Source: Bacillota bacterium (GTDB lineage Bacteria; Bacillota; Limnochordia; Darwinibacteriales; Darwinibacteriaceae). From it: DNA of 64,000 nt. The translations under genes were made by a program, and so were the position numbers. Location of the stretch: NCBI GenBank assembly GCA_012838305.1, contig DUPN01000100.1:94489-158488 (forward strand), read 5' to 3'. The stretch's first letter is position 1, and every line of letters begins with the position of its first letter. Below, one piece after another: positions 43,643-52,952 of the stretch. The notes below the pieces were generated by a model. That model had not been told where the DNA came from and did not search any database. It was given only the letters and a program-made list of their open reading frames with translations.

Positions 43643-43698
43643 TAGACTCCACTTACCACATATAGTATAATTAGATTACTTCACTATCAATTTATAGT
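43643..43698 (+). promoter_or_regulatory. nrdJ promoter and palindromic operator candidate
   Basis: TAGACT (43643-43648), 17-base spacer, perfect TATAAT (43666-43671). Downstream, ACTAT-N6-ATAGT (43683-43698) is a 16-base palindrome in the transcript start region; NrdR boxes have this length and AT-rich symmetry, but the match is loose. Confidence 0.5.
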
Positions 43699-43715
43699 AG
43701 TCAAGGAGGAAGGGT

Positions 43716-45923
43716 ATGCTGCTATCAGAAAACGCCAGAACCGTTTTGGAGCGACGCTATCTGGCAAAAGTCGACAATGAAATTGTGGAAACACCTGAGG
43801 ATATGCTCCGGAGGGTGGCTAAGAACATAGCTCAGTTTGAGGATGATCCCCTTTGGGAAGAGCGTTTTTTTGACGTCATGGACAACTCGGAGTTCCTACC
43901 TAACAGCCCCACGCTGATGAATGCGGGCCGTGATTTACAGCAATTATCCGCTTGTTTTGTTCTTCCTGTAGAGGACTCCATGGAAGGCATTTTCGATACC
44001 TTAAGAAACACTGCTCTGATCCAGAAGTCTGGAGGCGGCACGGGGTTTAGTTTTTCGCGCCTGCGACCCAACTCTGATATGGTAAGTTCCACGGGCGGAG
44101 TAGCTAGCGGTCCCGTCTCCTTTATGAAGTGCTACAATGCGGCCACCGATGCCATCAAGCAGGGAGGCACCCGCCGAGGCGCCAATATGGGAATTCTGCG
44201 TGTTGATCATCCCGACATCCTGCAGTTCATCCAATGCAAGGCCAACCCCGATGAAATCACCAACTTCAACTTGTCTGTGGCCATTACCGAGGAGTTCATG
44301 GAAGCGGTGGCCAGAGATGCCATGTATGATCTGATCAATCCTCGTTCCCAGGAAGCGGTAGGTCAGCTTAACGCCAGAGAGGTCTTTGAGCTCATCGTGG
44401 AAATGGCCTGGAAGAACGGGGAGCCGGGGATCGTCTTTCTGGATCGCATGAATCGTTTCAATCCCACACCCCATGTGGGCGAGATTGAAGCTACCAACCC
44501 CTGCGGCGAGCAGCCCCTTCTACCCAATGAAAGCTGTAATCTTGGTTCCATCAACTTAGCGAAAATGGCCAAGAAGGAAGGAGACAGCTGGGTGGTCAAT
44601 TGGGATCGCCTGGCAGAAGTGGTGGAGATCGGGGTCCGTTTCTTGGACAATGTGATCGACGCCAATCTCTATCCCATCCAGGAGATTCAGGATATGACCT
44701 ATGCCAATCGGAAAATTGGCCTTGGTGTGATGGGCTTTTCCGACTTATTGATGCGGCTTGGCATCCCCTATAACAGTGAAGAAGGGGTGGAGTTAGGCCG
44801 GGAGCTGATGCGCTTTATCCAGACCAAAGGTCATGCAGCCTCCTCCAAATTAGGCGAAGAGCGGGGCTCCTTCCCCAATTACGCAGGCAGCATCTTCGAG
44901 CAGACTGGAAAACCCATGCGCAATGCCACGGTCACAACCATTGCCCCCACTGGCACCATCTCCATCATTGCCGGCTGTTCCAGCGGGATTGAACCCGTCT
45001 TTGCCCTGGCCTTCACACGCAATGTGATGGACAATGATCGTCTGATTGAAGTAAATGGGCAATTTGAACAGATCCTCAAAGAGGAGGGGCTCTACTCTCC
45101 TGAGCTCATTTCCCAGGTGGCGCAGAAGGGGAATCTGCAGGGTATTGAAGGGATTCCCGAGGAGCTGCAAAGAGTCTTTGTGACCGCCTATGAAATTACC
45201 CCCGAATGGCACATTCGCATGCAGGCCGCCTTCCAGGAGTTTACGGACAACGCGGTCAGCAAGACCGTCAACTTCCCCCGGGAAGCGACCAAAGAAGACA
45301 TTCGAGACGTCTACCAACTAGCCTATGAACTGGGCTGTAAGGGAGTCACGGTATACCGGGCCGGTTCGAGAGAGGGAGAAGTGCTCACCGTTGGGCACCA
45401 AGAGCAGCGTCAAGAAGAGCCCAAGAGCCGCCCCACACCGCGCAAACGTCCCCGGGTGACAACGGGGCAGACCGTGCGCATCAAGACAGGCTGCGGCACA
45501 CTCTATGTAACCATTAACGCGGACGATGAGGGCATTTGTGAAGTATTCACAACCATTGGTAAGGCCGGGGGCTGTGCCGGAGCGTTCTCCGAAGCCACCG
45601 CCAGACTGATTTCCCTATCCCTGCGGGCCGGCGTCGAACCGATGCAAGTTGTCAAGCAGCTCAAAGGGATTCGCTGTCCCCATCCCATCTGGCAGGACGG
45701 CCAACAAGTCTTGTCCTGTCCCGATGCCATCGCCCTGGTCCTGGAACAGTATCTCCAGAATAACGGCGTAAGAGAGGCCGCAGTTAGCTTGGAGGAGACA
45801 AGCTATTCCAACCCGGGTACCCCCATCTTCGCTGGCAGTCTCTGCCCTGAATGCAGTGGAACCATGGTAGAAGAAAGCGGTTGCGCCACCTGTTTGGAAT
45901 GTGGATTTAGCCGCTGCAGCTAG
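43716..45923 (+). CDS. nrdJ: Adenosylcobalamin-dependent (class II) ribonucleotide reductase
   Basis: 735 residues. Reduces ribonucleotides with coenzyme B12, independent of oxygen. Active-site features: SACFVLP, the [12 protein letters not shown] and [10 protein letters not shown] loops, [18 protein letters not shown] with the catalytic cysteine and glutamate, and [17 protein letters not shown]. The C-terminus ends in a small zinc-ribbon-like CPEC...CLEC. No N-terminal ATP cone, so overall allosteric control may be absent. AGGAGGAAGGG precedes ATG. Confidence 0.95.
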   Translation: MLLSENARTVLERRYLAKVDNEIVETPEDMLRRVAKNIAQFEDDPLWEERFFDVMDNSEFLPNSPTLMNAGRDLQQLSACFVLPVEDSMEGIFDTLRNTALIQKSGGGTGFSFSRLRPNSDMVSSTGGVASGPVSFMKCYNAATDAIKQGGTRRGANMGILRVDHPDILQFIQCKANPDEITNFNLSVAITEEFMEAVARDAMYDLINPRSQEAVGQLNAREVFELIVEMAWKNGEPGIVFLDRMNRFNPTPHVGEIEATNPCGEQPLLPNESCNLGSINLAKMAKKEGDSWVVNWDRLAEVVEIGVRFLDNVIDANLYPIQEIQDMTYANRKIGLGVMGFSDLLMRLGIPYNSEEGVELGRELMRFIQTKGHAASSKLGEERGSFPNYAGSIFEQTGKPMRNATVTTIAPTGTISIIAGCSSGIEPVFALAFTRNVMDNDRLIEVNGQFEQILKEEGLYSPELISQVAQKGNLQGIEGIPEELQRVFVTAYEITPEWHIRMQAAFQEFTDNAVSKTVNFPREATKEDIRDVYQLAYELGCKGVTVYRAGSREGEVLTVGHQEQRQEEPKSRPTPRKRPRVTTGQTVRIKTGCGTLYVTINADDEGICEVFTTIGKAGGCAGAFSEATARLISLSLRAGVEPMQVVKQLKGIRCPHPIWQDGQQVLSCPDAIALVLEQYLQNNGVREAAVSLEETSYSNPGTPIFAGSLCPECSGTMVEESGCATCLECGFSRCS

Positions 45924-45933
45924 CCTAAAGAAT

Positions 45934-45975
45934 AATCTCCTCCCCTCTTTGGAATACTGGACGGGGGAGGAGATT
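45934..45975 (+). repeat. 12-bp hairpin sequestering the ldt ribosome binding site
   Basis: AATCTCCTCCCC (45934-45945) pairs perfectly with GGGGAGGAGATT (45964-45975), 18-base loop. The right arm is the ribosome binding site of the L,D-transpeptidase gene, three bases before its ATG. No T tract of note, so it is more a translational block than a terminator, though it may also end nrdJ transcripts. Confidence 0.75.
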
Positions 45976-45978
45976 TCC

Positions 45979-47073
45979 ATGTCCATACGGCGTTTTCTGG
46001 CAGTGATCATCCTGGGGATTGGCCTGTGCTGCACCGGGGCCTGGGCCCATGAAGAGCTGGTGATCAATATTCCCGCTTTCACCCTCTACCTCTACGACCA
46101 GGGAGTACCGATCAAGAGCTATCCCATCAGCATCGGTACTGAACTCAACCCATCGGTACTGGCCGAAACAACCATCATTAACAAGGTGATCGATCCCACC
46201 TACTATCCTCCCCGGGGCGGGGAGCCCATCAGCCCAGGACCGGAAAACCCCGTGGGTACCCGCTGGCTGGGCCTTGGTTTTGTCGGCTATGGCATCCATG
46301 GCACCAACAACCCCCAATCCATCGGCACTCCTGCATCATCCGGCTGTATCCGGATGCAGAATGCAGACATTGAGGAGCTGTTTCCCTTGGTCAAGGTAGG
46401 GACCAAGGTCCAGTTGATCTACCAGACCGTTTTAATCCAGGAGGATCCCCTGCTGCACACCAAGACGATCACGGTCTATCCCGATGTATATGGACAGGGA
46501 GTGACTGCTGCCCAGCTCAGCCAGGAGCTGGCCAGGCTGAACTGGCCCCAGGTTTTCTGGCCGCCCCTGCTCACTTTGCTCAAGAACCCAACCGGTGAAC
46601 CCCATCCTTTGGCCTGGCAGTGGCCGCTCTTCTTCAATGGCCAAGCTACGGATCTTGTAGCCGCGGAATGGAAGGGCGCTTTTTACGTGCCCTATGATCA
46701 GCCCTTTGACCCCCGTAATCCCTTGGCCCTGGCCACGGTGAAGTGGGGGGAGGAATACTACCTGCCGCTCCAGGACTATCTGGAGCTTACGGGTCTGTCC
46801 TACAGCAAAGCCCAAGGAGAACTCCACCTCCATAGTCCAGTGGCCTACTTGGGCGAGAAGTCCTTGGGCAAAGCTATTCTGTTTGAAAATGAACTTCATC
46901 TGTGTCAAAGCGGAGGGTCTTTTAACTTAATCCCCACGAGCATACCCCTGGTACAGCTCTGGGGTGAGAACTATCAACCTGCCTGGACCCTGGTGGGCCA
47001 GGACACTCTAGCACAATTGCGCCTGGAATGGCCTGACGGAAGCCGATCCTTTAGTTCTTGGTCGCATCCCTAA
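45979..47073 (+). CDS. L,D-transpeptidase (YkuD) with copper-amine-oxidase-like C-terminal region
   Basis: 364 residues: signal peptide (1-22), YkuD catalytic domain (about 25-155) with HGTNNPQSIGTPASSGCIRM containing the catalytic cysteine, and a C-terminal half of about 200 residues rich in Trp/Tyr/Leu that may bind cell wall (inference). It cross-links peptidoglycan 3-3 or attaches proteins, outside the membrane. ATG at 45979. Its end overlaps the convergent SLH gene by 23 bases. Confidence 0.85.
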   Translation: MSIRRFLAVIILGIGLCCTGAWAHEELVINIPAFTLYLYDQGVPIKSYPISIGTELNPSVLAETTIINKVIDPTYYPPRGGEPISPGPENPVGTRWLGLGFVGYGIHGTNNPQSIGTPASSGCIRMQNADIEELFPLVKVGTKVQLIYQTVLIQEDPLLHTKTITVYPDVYGQGVTAAQLSQELARLNWPQVFWPPLLTLLKNPTGEPHPLAWQWPLFFNGQATDLVAAEWKGAFYVPYDQPFDPRNPLALATVKWGEEYYLPLQDYLELTGLSYSKAQGELHLHSPVAYLGEKSLGKAILFENELHLCQSGGSFNLIPTSIPLVQLWGENYQPAWTLVGQDTLAQLRLEWPDGSRSFSSWSHP

Positions 47074-48214
47074 GCCAATCGCTGGTCAATAGACGCTGGG
47101 CCAATTCCACCTGGGCATATTCCACAAGCTTAGCCCAGTCCTGGCTGAGTGCAGCTTGGACAAGTTCAGGAGCGACCTTCAGATAGTCAGCAGCTTCTTG
47201 GGTCAGTCTTTCCTGCAGCATCATCTGCACGCTGGCCCAGTCCCGTTTGAGCAAAGCATCTGCCTCCCAGGGCGAGACACCTCTCTCCACAAGCTCCTCA
47301 TAGAGCTCATAGCTGACTTCTTCGCCAAGGAGTTCCCAATCACCGGCAATGATGGCATTGATTTGGGCCGGCGTGAGCACATCCACCAAGGCCTGGGTGG
47401 CCTGATTCAGACCCTCTAGGAGGGCCTGGGCTGTGGATTTTTCCTCAAGACGGACCAGGAGCGCCTGCTGCCCCCGGGCCAGGATCAGGGCGTTTTGTCC
47501 CTTTTTCAACTCTTCATCCCGATTAATGGTGTTGCGGGTCAAAGAACCGGGGGAGACGTAGAGTGTTTCATCCAAGAGATCCATCACCAAGGTCTCGTCC
47601 CCTGCAGCCTTTTTCAAGGCAATTTGTCTCCCTTCCACCTCTGCGATCACGCCTTCCACTTCTTCCAGCTGCAGGGCCTGATGGACAATGAAAGCCGCTT
47701 CACTGCGGGTGATCAAGCGATAGGGTTCAAAGCGTCCTGACATATGGGTGGGCAAAAGGCCCAGCCTCTGCAGGAACTCCGCACCCATGAATCCTGGGTA
47801 GTCCAGGGCAAGATCCTTAAAGGAAGGATAGAAGCCCTCGGGAGCCTGGAGATGTTCTCCAAGGCCTAAGAGATTGGCCAAAAGGCTGGCGAATTCACCC
47901 CGGGTTATACCTTCCGGATGGGCCACCAAGAGATCTCCGAGCCAATCTTCTACCTGGTCCCTTTCTTCTGCTGTAAGCTCAAAAACCTGGGTAAGAAGGG
48001 TCAAGGCATCCTCGTGACTGAGGCTGGCAGAGGGCGAAAAGAGATCGCTCCACAGGTCCTCAAAGAGACCCTGCTCCTCCAGGGACAGGATGGCATCTTT
48101 GGCCCAGTTGTAGTCAATATCGCTAAAAGCAGCATGGCCAATGGCACCACATAGAAAAGGGCTGACCAAGAGCACAAGAACAAGAATAAGAGCGTTGAAC
48201 TTTGTGGGTCGCAT
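47051..48214 (-). CDS. Exported S-layer homology (SLH) domain protein
   Basis: About 387 residues on the minus strand. Signal peptide (about 1-28) followed by SLH-type repeats (about 30-190: FSDIDYNWAKDAILSLEEQG, ITRGEFASLLANLLG, ITRSEAAFIVHQAL) and a helical C-terminal half with repeated 'W-x-L/S' patterns (GDWELLGEEV, RDWASVQMML, QDWAKLVEYA, SDWLRDA). SLH domains bind pyruvylated wall polymer, or link outer membrane to wall in diderm Firmicutes. Second ATG (48214) has correct spacing from AAAAAGGAG; 48220 is one base from it. Confidence 0.78.
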   Translation of the reverse strand: MRPTKFNALILVLVLLVSPFLCGAIGHAAFSDIDYNWAKDAILSLEEQGLFEDLWSDLFSPSASLSHEDALTLLTQVFELTAEERDQVEDWLGDLLVAHPEGITRGEFASLLANLLGLGEHLQAPEGFYPSFKDLALDYPGFMGAEFLQRLGLLPTHMSGRFEPYRLITRSEAAFIVHQALQLEEVEGVIAEVEGRQIALKKAAGDETLVMDLLDETLYVSPGSLTRNTINRDEELKKGQNALILARGQQALLVRLEEKSTAQALLEGLNQATQALVDVLTPAQINAIIAGDWELLGEEVSYELYEELVERGVSPWEADALLKRDWASVQMMLQERLTQEAADYLKVAPELVQAALSQDWAKLVEYAQVELAQRLLTSDWLRDATKN

Positions 48215-48243
48215 ACGCATACTCCTTTTTCTAAACTAAATCT

Positions 48244-48273
48244 ATCTTACACCCCTTGATTCACCAAAGACAA
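48244..48273 (-). promoter_or_regulatory. Possible promoter for the SLH gene
   Basis: On the minus strand TTGTCT (48273-48268), 18-base spacer, TAAGAT (48249-48244). Only a fair match. Confidence 0.35.
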
Positions 48274-48379
48274 GCTCAGCCCTCTATGTAATAGTAGGTA
48301 GATGGGGGCTCTTTACCCAACTCAGGCAGGTTTTTACAGAGCGGCGTGGAATAGACAAGGAAGAAATGGGGGATCTTCT

Positions 48380-50938
48380 GTGGGAAAACGTCTGTTTCTC
48401 CTTGATGGAAACAGCTTGATCAATCGAGCATTCTACGCCCTGCCGCCCCTGACCAATCAGGAGGGTCAGCCCACCAATGCCATCTATGGTCTCACAAACA
48501 TGCTCTTTCGCTTAAAAGAGGATTATGCTCCAGACCAGATCTTGGTCACCTTCGATGTATCGGGCCCCACCTTCCGCCACATGCAGTATGAGGAGTACAA
48601 GGCCAATCGCAAGGGAATGCCCGATGAGTTGCGCGCCCAGATTCCCGTGATGAAAGATCTCCTGGACAAACTGGGAATTGGCCGCCTGGAACTGATGGGC
48701 TATGAGGCCGATGACCTGCTGGGAACGGTGAGCCGGCAAGGGGAAGCCGAGGACTACCAAGTCTATATCGTCACAGGGGATCGCGATACCTTTCAGCTGA
48801 TCTCACCGCAGACGAAAGTGCTCTTCACAAAACGCGGCATCACAGAAACAGAGCTTGTGGATGAGGCCGCCCTGCGCCAAAACTATGGAGTGACACCGGA
48901 GCAAGTGGTGGATCTCAAGGGCTTAATGGGTGACAGTTCCGACAACATTCCCGGAGTGCCCAGCGTAGGGCAAAAAACGGCCCTTAAGCTGTTACAAAGC
49001 TATGGTTCCATCGAAGGGGTTTACGCCCATATCGAGGAGATTAAGGGCAAACTCCGCGATAGGCTGGTGGAGTATGAACGACAGGCCTTCCTCAGCAGAG
49101 AACTGGCCACCATCCGGTGCGACGCACCGGTGCAAGTCAACCTAGCCGAAGTGGGGGAGATGGACCATGAGGCGGTGCGAGACGCATTCGAGCGGCTGGG
49201 ATTTCGTACCCTCCTTGACCGTCTGGGGGTCAGACCCCCTACCGGCCTGGAGATTGTGCTCCAAGATGACTGGGCCAGCTTCAAGAGGGAACTGGACAGG
49301 GCGAACAGGGTCTACATGCACTGCACAGAGGATCGCCAGACGCTCTATTGCTTAATCAAAGACACAGTCTGGGCCTTTGCAGGCCGTCACCTCAAGGATA
49401 AGCTAGGCGCGCTGAGGGAGGGGCTTTCGGGCCAAGAGCTCTATGCCACAAATGGTAAGGAGATCCTGCATCTGCTGGGAGCGGAGGGCTCGGATCTGGT
49501 GTCCTTCGATCTGGAGCTGGCCTTGTACTGTCTGGATCCCGAACGGAGATGGGATCTGGCGGCCATCTGCGCCCGCTTTGGACAACCCCAAACCAACCTG
49601 TCCCCCAAGGAGCCGACCTATCCCGGAGCATATCTCAAGGTCTTTCAAGGGGTAGCAGACCAGGTGAAAGAGGAGCTCACCACAGACGATCTGTGGTCTC
49701 TGTACGCCAAACTGGAGCTTCCCCTGCTGACAGTATTGGCCCAGATGGAAGCCTATGGCATTTTGCTTGATCCCCACAAGATCGCAAGCATCTCCGGGGA
49801 GTTGGCAGAGACATTAGAAAAGCTGACAAGGGCGATCCATGGGGAGGCCGGGGAAGCGTTCAACATCAATTCCCCTAAACAGCTGGGAGCTATTCTCTTT
49901 GACAAACTGGGCCTTCCTGTCCTGAAGCGGACCAAGACAGGCCCCTCCACCAGCGCCGAGGTTTTAGAAGAGTTGAGCGATCACCCCATCGTCGCCAGCG
50001 TGCTGGAGTACCGGCAAGTGGCCAAACTGAAATCCACTTATACGGATTCCCTGGCCGAGTTGATTCACCCGGAAACCAAGCGGATCCATACCACCTTTAA
50101 TCAAACGGTGACCGCCACAGGACGCCTCTCCAGCACCCACCCGAACTTACAGAATATTCCTGTACGCAGCCTAGAGGGGCGCCGGATTCGAGAAGCCTTT
50201 GTGGCCCCCCCAGGATACCTGCTCTTAAGTGCGGACTACTCCCAGATTGAGCTGCGCCTCTTGGCCCATCTCTCAGGGGATCCCGTTCTTTTGGAGGCCT
50301 TCCGCAGTGGACTGGATATTCATGCCCAAACCGCGGCCGAAGTCTTTGGCCTCTCCTTAGAGGAGGTCACCCCTGAACAGCGTAATGCGGCCAAAGCTAT
50401 CAATTTTGGCATCATCTACGGCATCTCCAGCTTTGGCCTGGCCAAGGGCATTAATCTCACCCGGGCTGAAGCGCAAAGCTACATCGACTCCTACTTCCTC
50501 CGCTACCCTTTGGTCAAGTCCTACCTCGATGGTCTAGTGGAGCTTGGCCGCCGCCAGGGCTATGTGACCACCTTAGCGAAGCGGAGACGCTATTTGCCAA
50601 ATTTGAAGAGCCGCAACTTCGCTCTGAGAAATTTTGCCGCCCGTACCGCCATGAATACACCAATTCAAGGCAGTGCCGCTGATCTGATCAAGCTGGCCAT
50701 GCTCAAGGTCCATGGAGCCCTAAAGGAGTCAGGTCTGAAGAGTAGACTGTTACTCCAAGTCCATGACGAACTTGTTTTGGAGGTTCCCCAGGACGAGCTG
50801 CCCTTAGCCGCTCAGCTAGTAAAAGAAGAAATGGAAGAGGTTTATCCCCTGGATGTGCCCCTAAAGGTGGGCGTCTCCTACGGACCGAACTGGAGTGACA
50901 CAAGACCCTTCCCCTTTGAGGAGCAAACCAATGCCTGA
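48380..50938 (+). CDS. polA: DNA polymerase I
   Basis: 852 residues: 5'-3' exonuclease domain (about 1-290, LFLLDGNSLINRAFYAL, GDSSDNIPGV), a shortened middle domain lacking the acidic 3'-5' exonuclease motifs, and the polymerase domain (about 440-852) with motif A LSADYSQIELR, motif B NFGIIYGISSFGL and motif C QVHDELVLEV. Repair and Okazaki processing, without proofreading. GTG at 48380 after TGGGGG. Overlaps mutM. Confidence 0.95.
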   Translation: MGKRLFLLDGNSLINRAFYALPPLTNQEGQPTNAIYGLTNMLFRLKEDYAPDQILVTFDVSGPTFRHMQYEEYKANRKGMPDELRAQIPVMKDLLDKLGIGRLELMGYEADDLLGTVSRQGEAEDYQVYIVTGDRDTFQLISPQTKVLFTKRGITETELVDEAALRQNYGVTPEQVVDLKGLMGDSSDNIPGVPSVGQKTALKLLQSYGSIEGVYAHIEEIKGKLRDRLVEYERQAFLSRELATIRCDAPVQVNLAEVGEMDHEAVRDAFERLGFRTLLDRLGVRPPTGLEIVLQDDWASFKRELDRANRVYMHCTEDRQTLYCLIKDTVWAFAGRHLKDKLGALREGLSGQELYATNGKEILHLLGAEGSDLVSFDLELALYCLDPERRWDLAAICARFGQPQTNLSPKEPTYPGAYLKVFQGVADQVKEELTTDDLWSLYAKLELPLLTVLAQMEAYGILLDPHKIASISGELAETLEKLTRAIHGEAGEAFNINSPKQLGAILFDKLGLPVLKRTKTGPSTSAEVLEELSDHPIVASVLEYRQVAKLKSTYTDSLAELIHPETKRIHTTFNQTVTATGRLSSTHPNLQNIPVRSLEGRRIREAFVAPPGYLLLSADYSQIELRLLAHLSGDPVLLEAFRSGLDIHAQTAAEVFGLSLEEVTPEQRNAAKAINFGIIYGISSFGLAKGINLTRAEAQSYIDSYFLRYPLVKSYLDGLVELGRRQGYVTTLAKRRRYLPNLKSRNFALRNFAARTAMNTPIQGSAADLIKLAMLKVHGALKESGLKSRLLLQVHDELVLEVPQDELPLAAQLVKEEMEEVYPLDVPLKVGVSYGPNWSDTRPFPFEEQTNA

Positions 50939-51761
50939 ACTGCCCGAAGTAGAAACAGTACGACGCAGTCTCCTGCCGGTGATTCTGCATAAGACCATTG
51001 AAACGGTGGAACTACGGTATGAACGGATTTTGCAGCATTGTTCGCCCCAGGTCTTCCAAGAGAAACTGATGGGAAATCGCTTCCTTGACCTTGTGCGGCG
51101 GGGGAAGTATTTGATTTTCTCTTTAGAGGACGAGTTGGAACTGGTGGCACACCTGCGGATGACAGGGCGCTTGATCTTCTATTCCGATTGCAGTATTCCC
51201 ATGGCGAAGCACACCTCGGTCGTCTTTGGCTTTGGCTCCGAGGGTGCTTTACGTTTTGAAGACGTGCGCAAATTTGGCACCCTGGACCTGGTGAAAAGGG
51301 GGGAGTATGACCAGATTAAGGGACTCAAGAGCCTTGGGGTCGAACCCCTGTCCCCCAACTTTACCCAGGCCTCCCTGCAAGCTCTGACCGCAAAAAGCAC
51401 GGCCAAGATCAAAGCTCTGCTCCTCGATCAAAGAAAAATCGCAGGGCTGGGGAATATTTACGCCGACGAAAGTCTTTTCTTGGCTGGGCTGCACCCGGAA
51501 CGGCCCGCAGGCTCCCTCAGCGATCACGAGCTGAGCAGGCTCCACGGAGCGATTGTCCAAGTTCTCCAGGATGCCATCGGGAACCAAGGGACAACCCTCC
51601 GGGACTACCGCACAGGCTATGGCCAGGAAGGATCCTTCCAAAATAAACTGCAGATTTACGGTAAAAAAGGGGGGAAATGCCCCCGCTGTGGAGTACACTT
51701 AGAGCATAGGAAAGTTGCAGGCCGCACAAGCCATTTTTGTCCGTCCTGCCAGAGGGAGTAG
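50931..51761 (+). CDS. mutM: Formamidopyrimidine-DNA glycosylase
   Basis: 276 residues. Removes 8-oxoguanine and nicks abasic sites. Catalytic Pro2-Glu3 in MPELPEVETVRR, the helix-two-turn-helix GLGNIYADESLF, and the C-terminal zinc finger CPRC...CPSCQ. ATG at 50931 within the end of polA (8-base overlap); polA-mutM-coaE is the common Firmicute order. Confidence 0.96.
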   Translation: MPELPEVETVRRSLLPVILHKTIETVELRYERILQHCSPQVFQEKLMGNRFLDLVRRGKYLIFSLEDELELVAHLRMTGRLIFYSDCSIPMAKHTSVVFGFGSEGALRFEDVRKFGTLDLVKRGEYDQIKGLKSLGVEPLSPNFTQASLQALTAKSTAKIKALLLDQRKIAGLGNIYADESLFLAGLHPERPAGSLSDHELSRLHGAIVQVLQDAIGNQGTTLRDYRTGYGQEGSFQNKLQIYGKKGGKCPRCGVHLEHRKVAGRTSHFCPSCQRE

Positions 51762-51767
51762 TGCCCG

Positions 51768-52361
51768 ATGATTGGAATTACTGGTGGAATTGCCAGTGGA
51801 AAGAGCGCGGTATCCGAGCGCTTAAGGCATTTGGGAGCCGTTGTGCTCGATGCCGACCGCTTGGCTCGGGAGGTGGTCAAACCGCTCACGCCTGGCTGGG
51901 TGATGGTGAAGCAAGCGTTTCCCGAAGTGATCCAGGAGGACTTGGAAATTGACCGCAAACGGCTGGGACAAATCGTTTTCGCCCAGACCGCAAAGCGCCA
52001 GCTTCTGGAAAGCATCATCCACCCTCAGGTACTAGAAGAGCTTTTGCGCCAAGCCAAGCACGAAGAACAAGGCGGAAGGACTGTTTTCGCCGAGGTACCC
52101 CTGCTCTATGAAGTAGGCTGGGAACAGTATATGGAAGAGGTTTGGGTCGTATACATCCCCCAGGAGCTTCAGCTGAAGCGGCTGATTAGCAGAGCCCGTC
52201 TGTCCGAAGCAGACGCCTTGCAGCGCATAGCCAGCCAGATGCCGCTGGAGGAAAAGAAGCAGCGGGCGAAAAAAGTAATTGATAACAGCGGCTCCCTGGC
52301 TGAAACCTTCCGGCAGGTGGACGCTCTCTGGCAGGAGCTCAGCTCTGCCTTTCCAAGTTGA
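51768..52361 (+). CDS. coaE: Dephospho-CoA kinase
   Basis: 197 residues, last step of coenzyme A synthesis. P-loop GITGGIASGKSAV at the N-terminus; VLDADRLAREVV and VFAEVPLLYEVGWE are family motifs. Six bases after mutM. Confidence 0.96.
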   Translation: MIGITGGIASGKSAVSERLRHLGAVVLDADRLAREVVKPLTPGWVMVKQAFPEVIQEDLEIDRKRLGQIVFAQTAKRQLLESIIHPQVLEELLRQAKHEEQGGRTVFAEVPLLYEVGWEQYMEEVWVVYIPQELQLKRLISRARLSEADALQRIASQMPLEEKKQRAKKVIDNSGSLAETFRQVDALWQELSSAFPS

Positions 52362-52370
52362 TCAGGGGGA

Positions 52371-52916
52371 ATGACCTTGCGGCGTCTTTCGTTTTTTGCA
52401 CTTTTATTCGTCCTTGTCCTTATTTTCTTACTGTTACCCAGTATCCTGCGCATCGTTTTTCCCCTCCACTACCCAGAACTGATTGCCGAGTTCGCGGAAA
52501 CCTTTGACCTTGACGGGGCTCTGGTGGGCGCGGTGATTCAGGTCGAGAGCAATTTTCGCCCCGATGCCATCTCCCGCAAGGGGGCCATCGGACTGATGCA
52601 GATTATGCCTGAAACCGCAGCCTGGCTCGGGGAGCAGAGGGGACAAACCATCACCAAAGACGATCTCTTTGACCCCAAGATTAATGTGGAAGTGGGAACC
52701 CTCTACTTGAAATACCTTCTGGACCGCTTTCCCACAGATTACGCGGCCCTGGCCGCCTACAATGCGGGACCAACCAATGCCCGGCGCTGGCTGGAGGACA
52801 ATCTCTGGGACGGGTCCTATGAGCGCACAGGTCAGATCCCCTTTGAGGAGACCCGCTCGTATGTGCGCAAAGTGATCATGATGCGCCGTTTGTACCAACT
52901 TTTGTATCAATCCTGA
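52371..52916 (+). CDS. Membrane-anchored lytic transglycosylase (SLT domain)
   Basis: 181 residues: one N-terminal membrane helix (about 7-27) and an SLT domain (about 38-165) with the catalytic glutamate in VIQVESNFRPDAISRKGAIG, then GLMQIMPETA and AAYNAGP. Cleaves peptidoglycan glycan strands outside the membrane. GGGGGA is the ribosome binding site; 9 bases after coaE, same order as in other Firmicutes. Confidence 0.93.
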   Translation: MTLRRLSFFALLFVLVLIFLLLPSILRIVFPLHYPELIAEFAETFDLDGALVGAVIQVESNFRPDAISRKGAIGLMQIMPETAAWLGEQRGQTITKDDLFDPKINVEVGTLYLKYLLDRFPTDYAALAAYNAGPTNARRWLEDNLWDGSYERTGQIPFEETRSYVRKVIMMRRLYQLLYQS

Positions 52917-52952
52917 TCGTAACGGTTGAAGCATGGAGAGGAGCAAGCAGCT

